From the NCBI GenBank assembly GCA_965371805.1, contig CBDUZW010000021.1, positions 1 through 63,831 of the forward strand: DNA of 63,831 nucleotides, written 5' to 3'. The position numbers were made by a program, and so were the translations under genes. The stretch's first letter is position 1. Each line of letters begins with the position of its first letter. Source of the DNA: JAOZTV01 sp965371805 (GTDB taxonomy: Bacteria > Acidobacteriota > Aminicenantia > UBA2199). Below are positions 34,101 to 42,191 of the stretch, one piece after another. The notes beneath the pieces are model-generated. The model searched no databases. It was not told the DNA's origin and saw nothing but the letters and a program-made list of their open reading frames with translations.

Positions 34101-35059
34101 CTATCGGCGGGAAGATAATTACCTCTACAGTTGAAGGGCGTGAAAGATATCCGGTAAGGGTCAGATATATGCGTGAACTGAGAAATAGTATTGAGAGTCT
34201 TTCCCGAATTTTAGTGCCTTCACCCGGAGGCGCTCAGATACCATTAACACAGCTTTCAAAAATCAATTATATAAGAGGCCCCCAGGTTATTAAGAGTGAA
34301 GACACTTTTCTCATAGGTTATGTTTTATTTGACAAAAAACCGGGAAATGCAGAGGTAAATGTAGTTGAAGATACACAAGCCTATCTTGAGAGTAAGATCA
34401 AATCGGGTGATTTGAAAATACCTGCTGGTGTCAGTTATACTTTTGCCGGAAGTTATGAGAATCAGCAGAGATCTGAGAAAACATTGATGATAGTACTGCC
34501 ACTGGCCTTGTTTATCATTTTTCTGATATTATATTTTCAGTTTAAAAGCATTTCGACAAGCTTGCTGGTCTTTTCAGGAATCGCAGTTGCATGGTCCGGA
34601 GGATTTATTATGATCTGGTTATACAGTCAGCCATGGTTCCTTGATTTTGCTGTATTTGGAGTCAATATGCAGGATCTGTTTTCCATACATCCGATCAATT
34701 TAAGCGTTGCCGTATGGGTTGGATTTCTTGCATTATTTGGGATTGCTTCAGACGACGGAGTTATAATTGCAACTTATCTGGAGCAGGTATTTGAAAAAAA
34801 AGCCCCTGATAGTATTGAGGAGATCAGAAAAGCGACAATCGAAGCGGGAACCAGAAGAGTTAGACCTGCGGTTATGACAATAGGAACAACAATCCTTGCT
34901 CTACTCCCGATATTAACCTCCACTGGAAGAGGAGCTGATATTATGGTGCCTATGGCTATTCCAACCTTTGGCGGGATGTTTTTTGCATTACTGACTATCT
35001 TTACTGTACCGGTCAGCTATTGCTGGTTGAAGGAACATAGCTTTAAAAAACTTAAATAA
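31163..35059 (+). CDS. CusA/CzcA-type RND heavy-metal efflux pump
   Basis: About 1298 residues starting at ATG 31163 (a TTG at 31151 is possible). Twelve membrane helices are arranged around two periplasmic loops. The proton-relay helix reads SGIAIAIGTMVDMGIVIVEN, and DEGAFLYMPTTMPHAS and RIVMLQSGMRAPMGIKIKG are family signatures. The methionine-rich stretch MLQSGMRAPMG corresponds to the CusA Met cluster, supporting Cu(I)/Ag(I) rather than Co/Zn/Cd, though this is not proof. It is about 250 residues longer than E. coli CusA, with extra membrane segments and a periplasmic insert of about 100 residues (near 780-880), a form found in other phyla. It uses the proton gradient to export metal through the adaptor and TolC channel. 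Confidence 0.93.
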   Translation: MENTNYNQLPDPKSLLDRIILFCLQNKLVVSLLVLLIVFWGVMVAPFDWNLRGIPRDPVPVDAIPDIGENQQIVFTKWMGRSPQDVEDQIGYPLTVSLLGVPGVKTVRSYSMFGFSSIYVIFKENIDFYWSRSRILEKLNSLPRGTLPQGVQPALGPDATALGQVYWYTLEGQDEKGNTTGGWDLQELRTIQDWYVRYSLLSADGISEVASIGGHIKEYQIDVDPDSMRAYGVSLEQVFNAVKMSNMDVGARTIEINKAEFIIRGIGFIKKIEDIEDSVIKVNDNVPIYVKNIGKVKLGPALRRGVLDKGGTEVVGGVVVVRYGDNPLNAIKNLKKKIKEISPGLPKKTLADGTISQVKVVPFYDRSGLINETLETLNTALTEEILVTIIVVLVMLFNFRSSILISGLLPLAVLMSFIAMKYFGVDANIVALSGIAIAIGTMVDMGIVIVENIVNHLEKSDPVENRLTVVFNATREVGSAVITAVATTVVSFLPVFTMVAAEGKLFKPLAFTKTFALIASIIVALTIIPPYAQLLFSKKKNKVKKTEISKIKKIVILSGIAIIFYFSIWIGLIVLFVGAFKLFEAKIPKKYFDISGKIINYVAIFIVGIILTKHWLPLGPEKGLILNLIFVGVIIGGLLTFFSLFQKVYPIVLRWMLEHKTIFFSIVLIFVMTGGMAWMGFERMFGWLPDFIKKTSIIEKTSEKFPGFGKEFMPPLDEGAFLYMPTTMPHASIGEVIDVLKKQDMAFANIPEIDTAVGKLGRADTPLDPAPVSMIETVINYKPQYLLDKKGHRLRFKFNSNKNDYFRDIEGNKIPANDGKPYKVKGMYIRDKNGNLIEDSGGYPFRLWRPALDPKLNLERKYWSGINSPSAIWDEIVKAGRIPGTTSAPKLQPIAARIVMLQSGMRAPMGIKIKGPDLATIEKVGMQIEKLLKEVSTVEPSAVFADRIIGKPYLEIEIDRKAIARYGIMLKKVQQVIEVAIGGKIITSTVEGRERYPVRVRYMRELRNSIESLSRILVPSPGGAQIPLTQLSKINYIRGPQVIKSEDTFLIGYVLFDKKPGNAEVNVVEDTQAYLESKIKSGDLKIPAGVSYTFAGSYENQQRSEKTLMIVLPLALFIIFLILYFQFKSISTSLLVFSGIAVAWSGGFIMIWLYSQPWFLDFAVFGVNMQDLFSIHPINLSVAVWVGFLALFGIASDDGVIIATYLEQVFEKKAPDSIEEIRKATIEAGTRRVRPAVMTIGTTILALLPILTSTGRGADIMVPMAIPTFGGMFFALLTIFTVPVSYCWLKEHSFKKLK

Positions 35060-35135
35060 AATTAATTATGAATATTGAATTAAATCAGTAATTTAAAGTT
35101 GGCGTAATGGATAATATAAATTCTATTATTCTGGA

Positions 35136-36341
35136 TTAAACATATTTTTCCCTGATAGCTGTTATTACCTTATATATTGAAAAAAAAGCGTCAACTACCT
35201 CTGGATCAAATTGCTTGTTTTTTTCTGATTCTATGTACTCAAGTACATTTTCTTCAGACCAGGAATTCTTATATGAGCGTTTTGAAAAAAGAGCATCATA
35301 AACATCAGCCAATGCAACTATTCTTGCATATATTGGGATCTCTTCACCTTTTTTTCCTCTTCCAAAAGAATATCTGTCAGAGTTATCATTAATGATTCCT
35401 GGATAGCCGGTACCATCCCATTTTTCATGGTGATTTAGAGCTATTTCTGCAGCGATCTCATCAGATTCAGAACTTTTCTCAGAAAATAGTTCCATTCCAT
35501 AAATAGTATGCATTTTCATCTCATTAAATTCGCCCTCAGAAAGTTTTCCGTTTTTTCTCAGAATTAGATCTGAAATTCCGATTTTTCCGACATCATGAAG
35601 CATTGCAGCAATTCGTAGAATATCTTTCTTCTTCTTTATTGCTTCGATAGAATGATTCTTTTTTAATGCCCAGCTATTATATATCTCAATGGCATAAGCT
35701 CCAACTCTGTTAACATGGGCTCCAGTCTCTTTCGGGTCTCTCATTTCCGCCATTTTTATCATTCTCAGGATGGTTTCTCTATTCATGATAGCTCTTTCAA
35801 TTGCAACAGCTGCCTGGCTGCCAAAATATGTAACTAACTGTTTGTCACTATTATTAAAATTAATTATTTCTTTGCTTTTTATTGGATTTATTATTTGCAT
35901 TACACCGATAATTCTATCTCTACTGGTTATTAACGGGACAGTAAGTGTAGATTTAGTTCTATATGATGATTTTTTGTCAAATGATTGATTAAAAGTATAG
36001 GGGACATTCCTTCCGAGTTTATATACATCCTTAATTACTAAGGGTAATTTAGTTTTAGCAACATAACCTGCAATTGAATTTTTGTCAATATTTATAGTGG
36101 ATTTTGAGTACAAGAAATGGTTTCCTGACTGATCAAATTTCATAAGAGTATCATTTTGAACATAATCAAAAGTAAGAGAATTGTCCTTTATCAGATAGAT
36201 AGAGCCTGCATCAGCATTAGTGAATTTTCTTGCTTCACAAAGAACTCTGTCTAATAAACTGTCAATATCCCTGATATGATTAATGTCTTCTGTAATCGCA
36301 AGGATATCATTAAGCTTTTTTTTATGTAAGGCTAATGTCAT
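35136..36341 (-). CDS. GAF and HD-GYP domain cyclic-di-GMP phosphodiesterase
   Basis: 401 residues, cytoplasmic. A GAF domain (about 15-180, LLDRVLCEARKFTNADAGSIYL) receives a small-molecule or redox signal. The HD-GYP domain (about 200-395) has all motifs: HDVGKIG for the metal-binding HD, HHEKWDGTGYP for the GYP signature and ARIVALADVYDAL. It should hydrolyse cyclic-di-GMP, which controls pili and flagella, both encoded in this window. On the minus strand TTGACT (36378-36373), a 17-nt spacer and TAATAT (36355-36350) sit directly before the ATG at 36341 with no ribosome binding site, so the mRNA is probably leaderless. Confidence 0.92.
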   Translation of the reverse strand: MTLALHKKKLNDILAITEDINHIRDIDSLLDRVLCEARKFTNADAGSIYLIKDNSLTFDYVQNDTLMKFDQSGNHFLYSKSTINIDKNSIAGYVAKTKLPLVIKDVYKLGRNVPYTFNQSFDKKSSYRTKSTLTVPLITSRDRIIGVMQIINPIKSKEIINFNNSDKQLVTYFGSQAAVAIERAIMNRETILRMIKMAEMRDPKETGAHVNRVGAYAIEIYNSWALKKNHSIEAIKKKKDILRIAAMLHDVGKIGISDLILRKNGKLSEGEFNEMKMHTIYGMELFSEKSSESDEIAAEIALNHHEKWDGTGYPGIINDNSDRYSFGRGKKGEEIPIYARIVALADVYDALFSKRSYKNSWSEENVLEYIESEKNKQFDPEVVDAFFSIYKVITAIREKYV

Positions 36342-36349
36342 AAGATAGA

Positions 36350-36378
36350 ATATTAAATTTATTTAAAATAAAAGTCAA
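36350..36378 (-). promoter_or_regulatory. Promoter of the HD-GYP gene, giving a near-leaderless mRNA
   Basis: TTGACT at 36378-36373 and TAATAT at 36355-36350, 17-nt spacer. The -10 box ends 8 nt before the start codon, so the transcript should begin at or a few bases before the ATG. Confidence 0.6.
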
Positions 36379-36531
36379 GTTAAAACTTTTAACAAGATGG
36401 TGTTAAATAAACTTTTCTTTCTTTTTCTCCATTTATAAAAATGATTTTGATAATTTTATGTAACGAAAAAACATTTGCTTGTCATGTAAATTTAAATTAA
36501 ACAATCAGGGAATTGTATATAAAGATTTTAC

Positions 36532-36577
36532 TTGACAGATTTGTTATTTTGCATTATTAATACTCTGATAGGTGGAG
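36532..36577 (+). promoter_or_regulatory. Promoter and ribosome binding site of the pseudokinase gene
   Basis: TTGACA (36532-36537), 17-nt spacer, TATTAA (36555-36560), then AGGTGGAG (36570-36577) before ATG at 36580. The TTG of the -35 box could be mistaken for a start codon; the promoter and ribosome binding site place the real start at 36580. Confidence 0.65.
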
Positions 36578-36579
36578 AG

Positions 36580-38109
36580 ATGAATTGGATTTCTGATTTA
36601 TTAAAAAAAGAAACACTTTTTCAAAAGATTTTTGAGGAATCAAACAGACCAGTAGTTATTTCTTCCCTGGAAGGGAAATATCTATATGTAAATAATATTT
36701 ATATTGAAATGAGGAGATGTACTAAAGAATTCTTAATAAATAAGTTCTGGTGGGAAAGTTTTAGTAACGGGGAACTAGCAAGAAGGGTAAAAAACACACA
36801 TACTGAGATTTCAAAAAAACGGGAGTGTTCATATAACGCAGGGTATAATATTGGAATCGAAGATTCTATGATAATTGATTGGCAGTCAAAAATCATCTAT
36901 TCTGAAGAATTTAAAAGTGATGTAATTGTGGAATACGGAAGGGATGTGTCTGAAAAAATGAAACTGAAATCACAGCTTATACGTATGAAAAAACTTGATA
37001 ATTTAGGGACTTTGGCAGGAGGTATTGCAAGAGAATATAATAATATTCATACAGAGTTACTTGGACACTTGTCATTATTAAAAAATTTAGTAAAAAAACG
37101 TAAAAAGGAATTAAGGGTTCTTGAAAAAACACAGAGTTTGTCTATTGATGCTATAAAACTTACTTCAAAATTATTAAGTTTTGCAAAAAAAAACATGTGT
37201 TCTGACCAGATATTAGATCCAAATGTGATATTACATGATGTATATAATATCATCTTGAAGACAATAAGTTGGAAAATAAATGTAAAAATTGACTTAGTTA
37301 AAAGTAAAAACTATATTCTTGCGGATTATGATCAGGTTTTTCAAAGTATAATGAACCTTGTTGTAAATGCTACTGATTCAATGAAAGATGAAGGCGAGAT
37401 AACATTGTCTACTTCTACAAATTCTTTTTATGAGGACCAGACCTTTAGTGATGAAGGGTTTACAATAAAGAAAGGAGAATATTTTTCAATATCGGTTAAA
37501 GATACAGGGCAGGGAATGGAAAAAAATACAAGGAAAAAAATATTTGAACCTTTCTTTACAACAAAGGATAAAGATAATAACGAAGGTATTGGAATGCCAC
37601 TGGTGTATTGTGTTGTAAAGAGTCATAATGGGTATCTTTTTGTAAATTCAGAAATAAATAAGGGTACTGTGGTAGCATTATTATTTCCAATTGTATTGAC
37701 AGAATATAATGATCCGATATTGAATAAAAATTTATTATTGCCTCTAATTGAAATAGAGACTAATAAGAAAATAATACTCATTTCTAAAGACCAACAGTTA
37801 AATTGTATGGAAACGATTTTAGTAAAATATGGATATAATATAAAACGGATTTCTAATATAGAAGAAGCTTTAAAAATTAGTTCTTCAGATGAGCATATTG
37901 ATCTAGTTATTTTAGATTTGTCTATAATTGAGCCCTATAACATAGAAACTATTTCTAAATTGAAATCAAATAATACTGAAATTATTATTATTACAGATTC
38001 AGTAGATGAAGAAAAAATTAATGATCTAAATCAATATAAGATAAATTGTCTTTTATTCAAACCCTTCAAAGTATCCCATCTAATAAAAATTCTAAAAAAT
38101 ATCCTATAA
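36580..38109 (+). CDS. PAS-histidine-kinase-like protein with Arg in place of the H-box His, plus receiver
   Basis: 509 residues from ATG 36580. PAS domain 10-125, H-box helix 132-205, ATPase 240-372, receiver 395-509. The H-box reads LGTLAGGIAREYNNIHTELL: where hybrid kinases have GIAHDFNNI, residue 151 is Arg, so the phospho-accepting His is missing. The ATPase keeps NLVVNATDS, DTGQGM and FEPFFTTK, but G2 is GIGMPLVY rather than GTGLGL. The receiver keeps Asp446 in LVILDLSII. So this is probably a pseudo-kinase that binds ATP and relays signals allosterically, with its receiver phosphorylated by another kinase. It is transcribed divergently from the HD-GYP gene, suggesting a shared function. 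Confidence 0.85.
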   Translation: MNWISDLLKKETLFQKIFEESNRPVVISSLEGKYLYVNNIYIEMRRCTKEFLINKFWWESFSNGELARRVKNTHTEISKKRECSYNAGYNIGIEDSMIIDWQSKIIYSEEFKSDVIVEYGRDVSEKMKLKSQLIRMKKLDNLGTLAGGIAREYNNIHTELLGHLSLLKNLVKKRKKELRVLEKTQSLSIDAIKLTSKLLSFAKKNMCSDQILDPNVILHDVYNIILKTISWKINVKIDLVKSKNYILADYDQVFQSIMNLVVNATDSMKDEGEITLSTSTNSFYEDQTFSDEGFTIKKGEYFSISVKDTGQGMEKNTRKKIFEPFFTTKDKDNNEGIGMPLVYCVVKSHNGYLFVNSEINKGTVVALLFPIVLTEYNDPILNKNLLLPLIEIETNKKIILISKDQQLNCMETILVKYGYNIKRISNIEEALKISSSDEHIDLVILDLSIIEPYNIETISKLKSNNTEIIIITDSVDEEKINDLNQYKINCLLFKPFKVSHLIKILKNIL

Positions 38110-38220
38110 CTTAATAGGTTTAAAGTACTGTTTTTGTTTTTTTTTGTTCTAAATTTAAATTTAGGACGATATTTTTGTTATTTGAACTTATTATTGTTTA
38201 TTAAAAACAAGGAGATTAAA

Positions 38221-39171
38221 ATGACAAAGAAAATTAGTATGTTAAAAGTTTTTATGGTGTTTTTACTTTTTATGACTTTATTAACTGTATCACCAATGTT
38301 TGCAGGAATTGAAGATGTTAACACAAAAACATTTGATGTTAAGAACGGTGGTAAATTAATTATGGATGTTGAAAGAGGATCTATCAAAATTATTGCTGAG
38401 AGTGGAAGCAAAATGATTATTGAGGTTATAAAGAAAGCTAAAACCTCTGATAAAGCTAAAGCTCAAAAACTATTTGATAATTACAAATTGGTATTCAAAA
38501 AATCTGGGAATGATGTAAGAATTGATGGTGAGTATAAAAAAAGCTTATCTAGATTATGGAAAAGTAATAAATTAAATGTGAAATTTATTATCACTCTACC
38601 AAAAAAATATGAATTAGACCTTAACACAAGTGGAGGAAGTATCTCTGTAACAGATCTTGAAGGAGAAGTTAAGACAAGAACTTCAGGCGGCAGTTTGAAA
38701 TTTGACTCTGTCATAGGGAATGTAAATGGAAAAACGTCTGGTGGAAGTATTAAATTAAAAGATTGTAGTGGAAATGTTGTTGTAGATACTTCAGGTGGAA
38801 GTATTCATATAGGGACAGTTAAAGGTGAAGTAAAAGCTCATACCTCTGGTGGTGGAATTTATGTTGAGGAAGTAATGGGAACTATAAGTGCAAGTACTTC
38901 AGGCGGTTCAATTAAAGCATATATTTCAAAACAACCCAAAGCAGACTGTAGTTTAAAGACATCAGGCGGATCAATAAGTGTAAGTCTTGCAACCGGGATA
39001 AAATTTAACTTAAATGCAAAAACAAGTGGTGGGGGCATCAGTACAGATTTTCCAATTATTATTAAAGGTAAATTGAGTAGAAATAAGTTGAAAACTGCAA
39101 TCAATGGTGGTGGACCAGAATTGCTCTTAAAAACTTCTGGTGGCAGTATCAGGATTAAAGAAATAAAATAG
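38221..39171 (+). CDS. Exported DUF4097 beta-helix repeat protein
   Basis: 316 residues from ATG 38221, which has AAGGAG at 38209-38214; the frame stays open upstream to 38134 but has no start signal. A signal peptide (1-28, VFMVFLLFMTLLTVSPMFAG) is followed by a strand-rich body with at least seven TSGGSI/TSGGGI repeats spaced 16-26 residues apart, typical of DUF4097 beta-helix proteins. Members are exported, of unknown role, sometimes tied to adhesion or envelope stress. It precedes a terminator and another exported beta-propeller. No lipobox is present. Confidence 0.8.
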   Translation: MTKKISMLKVFMVFLLFMTLLTVSPMFAGIEDVNTKTFDVKNGGKLIMDVERGSIKIIAESGSKMIIEVIKKAKTSDKAKAQKLFDNYKLVFKKSGNDVRIDGEYKKSLSRLWKSNKLNVKFIITLPKKYELDLNTSGGSISVTDLEGEVKTRTSGGSLKFDSVIGNVNGKTSGGSIKLKDCSGNVVVDTSGGSIHIGTVKGEVKAHTSGGGIYVEEVMGTISASTSGGSIKAYISKQPKADCSLKTSGGSISVSLATGIKFNLNAKTSGGGISTDFPIIIKGKLSRNKLKTAINGGGPELLLKTSGGSIRIKEIK

Positions 39172-39184
39172 TGAACTAGATTTT

Positions 39185-39224
39185 AAGTGGATCTTCTAAT
39201 GAAATAGTAGATCCACTTTTTTTA
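39185..39224 (+). terminator. Rho-independent terminator
   Basis: AAGTGGATC (39185-39193) and GATCCACTT (39210-39218) pair perfectly around a 16-nt loop and run into seven T's. It is one of the cleanest terminators in the window. Confidence 0.8.
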
Positions 39225-39299
39225 TCATATTTAGTTTTTTGTTTTCAAATTTGAAACAATTCCTTCTGTAATCCGTATAAACTCTCCTATGGAGGAAAT

Positions 39300-40334
39300 A
39301 TGAAAACAAAAAATTTTTTAATAGTTTTATTTATAGTAATGATGCTGTCTGTTTCTTTTTTGTCTGGACAGAAGGCTGTTGTAATGGAAGAGGTTTTAAA
39401 GCCATCTGTAATTGCAATGGATGATAATCAGATTTACATAACTGATAGCCAAACTAATGTTTTGATATTTAATAAAAAAGATTTTAAATTTATTAAAAAA
39501 TTTGGAAAAAAAGGAGAGGGACCAAGAGAGTTTATGGCTGTTCCTGGTTTGCCAATAGCTGTAACCCCACTTAAAGATAAATTACTAGTCAATAGTTTTG
39601 GTAAAATATCTTTTTTTTCAAAAAAAGGAATTTACATAAATGAAATAAAAAATCCAACTGGAGCTGCTGGTAGTTTTGGATATATTCCAGTTAACGATGG
39701 ATATATTGCACAGGGAAGAGCCGGGGGTTCAGATGGACTTTACTCTACGATTAGTTTTTTTGATGAAAAATTAAAGATAATAAAAGAACTTTATCGGATA
39801 AAGATTGGAAAAAAAGGATTATCAAAAATAGATGTATTAAATGCAAATGTACCTTATCAGGCATATAAAGACAAAATATTTGTTACAGGAGAAAAAGGTT
39901 TTCTGGTAAATGTTTTAAATAATAAAGGTGAAATAGCTTTCAAGATAGAAAGAAAGGATTATAAAGCTGGTAAAGTATCAGAAAAATTCATAAAACAAAT
40001 TCATAAAACAATTGAAAAACAAAGCCCCCAGCAATATGCATTTCTTAAAGATCGAATGGTGTTTCCAAAATATTTCCCTTCATTTTCTTCATTTTATATT
40101 GATGCCAAAGTAAAAATGCTCTATCTTTTTACTTGGAAAATTGAAGGTGGAATAATTGAGTGTTTTATTTATGATATGGATGGGAAATTCCAGAAAAGAA
40201 TGGATTTGTCGATTGAAATGCAAGGATCTTTACAACCTTATCCTATGACTATTTATAATTGGAAATTATACCAACTTATTGATAATGATGAGACTGAGAA
40301 CTGGGAAATGCATATTACAGATATTAAAAAATAA
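39300..40334 (+). CDS. Exported six-bladed beta-propeller protein
   Basis: 344 residues with a signal peptide (1-23, FLIVLFIVMMLSVSFLSG). The repeats (IAMDDNQIYITDSQTNVLIFN, FKFIKKFGKKGEGPREFM) are the NHL/6-bladed beta-propeller type common in Bacteroidota and in candidate phyla. The motif F-G-K-K-G-E-G-P-x-E-F is the usual signature. It ends in strands with no membrane helix. Function unknown: such propellers bind peptides, sugars or partner proteins at the cell surface. A GGAGGAA ribosome binding site precedes the ATG at 39300. The leading terminator makes it its own unit. Confidence 0.75.
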   Translation: MKTKNFLIVLFIVMMLSVSFLSGQKAVVMEEVLKPSVIAMDDNQIYITDSQTNVLIFNKKDFKFIKKFGKKGEGPREFMAVPGLPIAVTPLKDKLLVNSFGKISFFSKKGIYINEIKNPTGAAGSFGYIPVNDGYIAQGRAGGSDGLYSTISFFDEKLKIIKELYRIKIGKKGLSKIDVLNANVPYQAYKDKIFVTGEKGFLVNVLNNKGEIAFKIERKDYKAGKVSEKFIKQIHKTIEKQSPQQYAFLKDRMVFPKYFPSFSSFYIDAKVKMLYLFTWKIEGGIIECFIYDMDGKFQKRMDLSIEMQGSLQPYPMTIYNWKLYQLIDNDETENWEMHITDIKK

Positions 40335-40411
40335 TAGAAAACAGGATTTAGTATTTTATATTTATTATGAGCAGTGCGCATAACCTGCCCTAATGTTTTC
40401 GGTTAAATTTT

Positions 40412-40587
40412 GAGCTAATTGCAAAAATAGATTTATTGCGAAGTTTAGCGAAATTTTTTCTGGTGAGTATAATTTAAAAAATTACAGGAAACATAGTCAG
40501 CACTATGTTGAGGATGCTTTTCTCAATTTTACGAAGCTAGGGAGAATCGTAGCAAACTGCATTAGAATGTGTTTTTGCAATTGGCTC
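40412..40587. repeat. 176-bp palindromic (MITE-like) element
   Basis: The ends GAGCTAATTGCAAAAA (40412-40427) and TTTTTGCAATTGGCTC (40572-40587) are inverted repeats with 15 of 16 matches. The exact centre (40499.5) is a tight hairpin AACATAGT-CAGC-ACTATGTT (40490-40509). The intervening arms also pair in part (for example GCGAAGTTTAGCG on the left against CGTAGCAAACTGC on the right). So the whole element folds on itself about one axis, as expected for a small non-autonomous transposon or a large repeated hairpin. There is no ORF in it. The gap around it (40335-40681) has no other gene. Confidence 0.7.
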
Positions 40588-40649
40588 TTTTAATTATTTT
40601 ATTTAAAAACAATAACTCAATTTAGGTTTAAAACAAATCTTTTTTATTG

Positions 40650-40655
40650 TATAAT
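40650..40655 (+). promoter_or_regulatory. -10 box upstream of the aminotransferase gene
   Basis: TATAAT followed 16 nt later by an AGGGG ribosome binding site and ATG 40682. The -35 (TTTAAA about 17 nt upstream) is poor. Confidence 0.4.
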
Positions 40656-40681
40656 TAATTATAATTAAATAGGGGATAAAT

Positions 40682-42139
40682 ATGTTTGATTTTAAAGATT
40701 TCAGAAATAATATTATTGGTATTGAAAAAGAGTATGATTTTGCTTATGGGAAAAAGAGAATCATATATGCAGACTGGACTGCCAGTGGTAGACTTTATAA
40801 ACCTATAGAGAATTTTATAATAAATGAATTGGGACCTTTTGTTGCTAATACCCACACTGAAACTACGGTTACAGGTACAAGGATGACTAAAGCATATCAT
40901 CAGGCTCAAAAAATCATCAAAAAGCATGTAAATGCTGGAGAGGATGATGTCCTCATAGCAGCAGGTTTTGGAATGACTGCAGTAATTAATAAATTACAGA
41001 GGATCATGGGATTAAGAGTTCCAGAACAGTATTGCTCTCAGGATAATTGTAGTAAAAAAGACAAACCACTTGTGATAATTACACATATGGAACATCACTC
41101 TAATCAGACTACATGGAATGAATGCTTTTGTGATGTTGAAATAATCAATCGAAAGGAAAATGGACTTCCAGATCTAGAGCATCTTGAGATTATTCTTAAA
41201 AATAATAATGACCGAAAGTTAAAGATTGGGTCCTTTTCTGCATGCTCTAATGTAACGGGTATAATTACTCCTTATAATGAGATGTCAAAATTAATGCATA
41301 AATATAATGGTTTATGTTTTGTAGATTTCGCTGCTTCTGCTCCTTATGTAAAGATTGATATGCATCCTGAAGACAAATCTGAGACATTGGATGCAATATT
41401 TTTTTCTCCACACAAATTTCTAGGTGGACCCGGTTCATCTGGCATAATGATATTTAATAAATCTCTATATAAAAATAAAGTTCCAGATCATCCAGGAGGA
41501 GGAACCGTATTATGGACCAATCCATGGGGAGAACAGGAATATTTTGAAAACATTGAAGTTCGTGAAGATGGTGGAACGCCGGGTTTTTTGCAAACTATCA
41601 AAGCTGCTCTCTCAATTCTGTTAAAAGAGAATATGGGAATAGAGAATATCTTAGAAAAGGAGGAAGAACTAAAAAATAGATTGGTTGAAAAATTAAATAC
41701 GAATCCTAAAATACAAATTCTTGAACAAAACCAGATGAATAGGCTTGCGATAATTTCATTTTACTCTATGGGCCTTCATCATAACTTAATTGTAAAACTT
41801 CTTAACGATAGATTCGGAATCCAGACAAGGGGAGGTTGCTCATGTGCCGGCACTTATGGTCATATATTGATGGATGTTGACAGAAATATGTCAAAAAACA
41901 TTTCCAACCTTATTCATAAAGGTGATATGAGTGATAAACCTGGATGGGTAAGGATCTCTCTTCATCCGGCTATGACAATAGATGAAATTGACTATATTGC
42001 TGAATCAGTGATTGCAGTTATTGATAATTATGGGGAATGGGAAAAGGACTATGAATTTTCATCAAAAACGGCAGAGTTTTATTATAAGGGTTTGAAAAAT
42101 GATGATTATGATCTGAGTGTTGAATATAATAAAAAATAG
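40682..42139 (+). CDS. Class V aminotransferase, cysteine-desulfurase-like
   Basis: 485 residues, PLP-dependent. VANTHTETTVTGTRMT and GFGMTAVINKLQRIM match the substrate/cofactor side, VDFAASAPYVKIDMHP gives the PLP-binding Asp, and the Schiff-base lysine is in SPHKFLGGPG. Near the C-terminus GIQTRGGCSCAGTYGH has a Cys-x-Cys at the position where SufS/IscS-like enzymes carry their catalytic Cys. So it may take sulfur from cysteine, but it is about 80 residues longer than SufS and part of a less-studied group sometimes annotated isopenicillin N epimerase-like. No SufE or scaffold gene is near, so it is unlikely to be the main iron-sulfur enzyme. Confidence 0.8.
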   Translation: MFDFKDFRNNIIGIEKEYDFAYGKKRIIYADWTASGRLYKPIENFIINELGPFVANTHTETTVTGTRMTKAYHQAQKIIKKHVNAGEDDVLIAAGFGMTAVINKLQRIMGLRVPEQYCSQDNCSKKDKPLVIITHMEHHSNQTTWNECFCDVEIINRKENGLPDLEHLEIILKNNNDRKLKIGSFSACSNVTGIITPYNEMSKLMHKYNGLCFVDFAASAPYVKIDMHPEDKSETLDAIFFSPHKFLGGPGSSGIMIFNKSLYKNKVPDHPGGGTVLWTNPWGEQEYFENIEVREDGGTPGFLQTIKAALSILLKENMGIENILEKEEELKNRLVEKLNTNPKIQILEQNQMNRLAIISFYSMGLHHNLIVKLLNDRFGIQTRGGCSCAGTYGHILMDVDRNMSKNISNLIHKGDMSDKPGWVRISLHPAMTIDEIDYIAESVIAVIDNYGEWEKDYEFSSKTAEFYYKGLKNDDYDLSVEYNKK

Positions 42140-42176
42140 TTTATAAAAATGAAACTTTTTTTATATAATTTGCATC

Positions 42177-42182
42177 TATAAT
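42177..42182 (+). promoter_or_regulatory. -10 box close to the second ECF sigma start codon
   Basis: A perfect TATAAT lies 9 nt before ATG 42192. A second one at 42164-42169 is also present. No Shine-Dalgarno precedes the gene, so the mRNA is probably leaderless, as for the sigma gene at 10179. Confidence 0.4.
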
Positions 42183-42191
42183 ATATGGTAT

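Noticed and set aside
36532..36579. TTG at 36532 as start of the pseudokinase
   Set aside because: It is the -35 box of a good promoter and the ATG at 36580 has a strong ribosome binding site.
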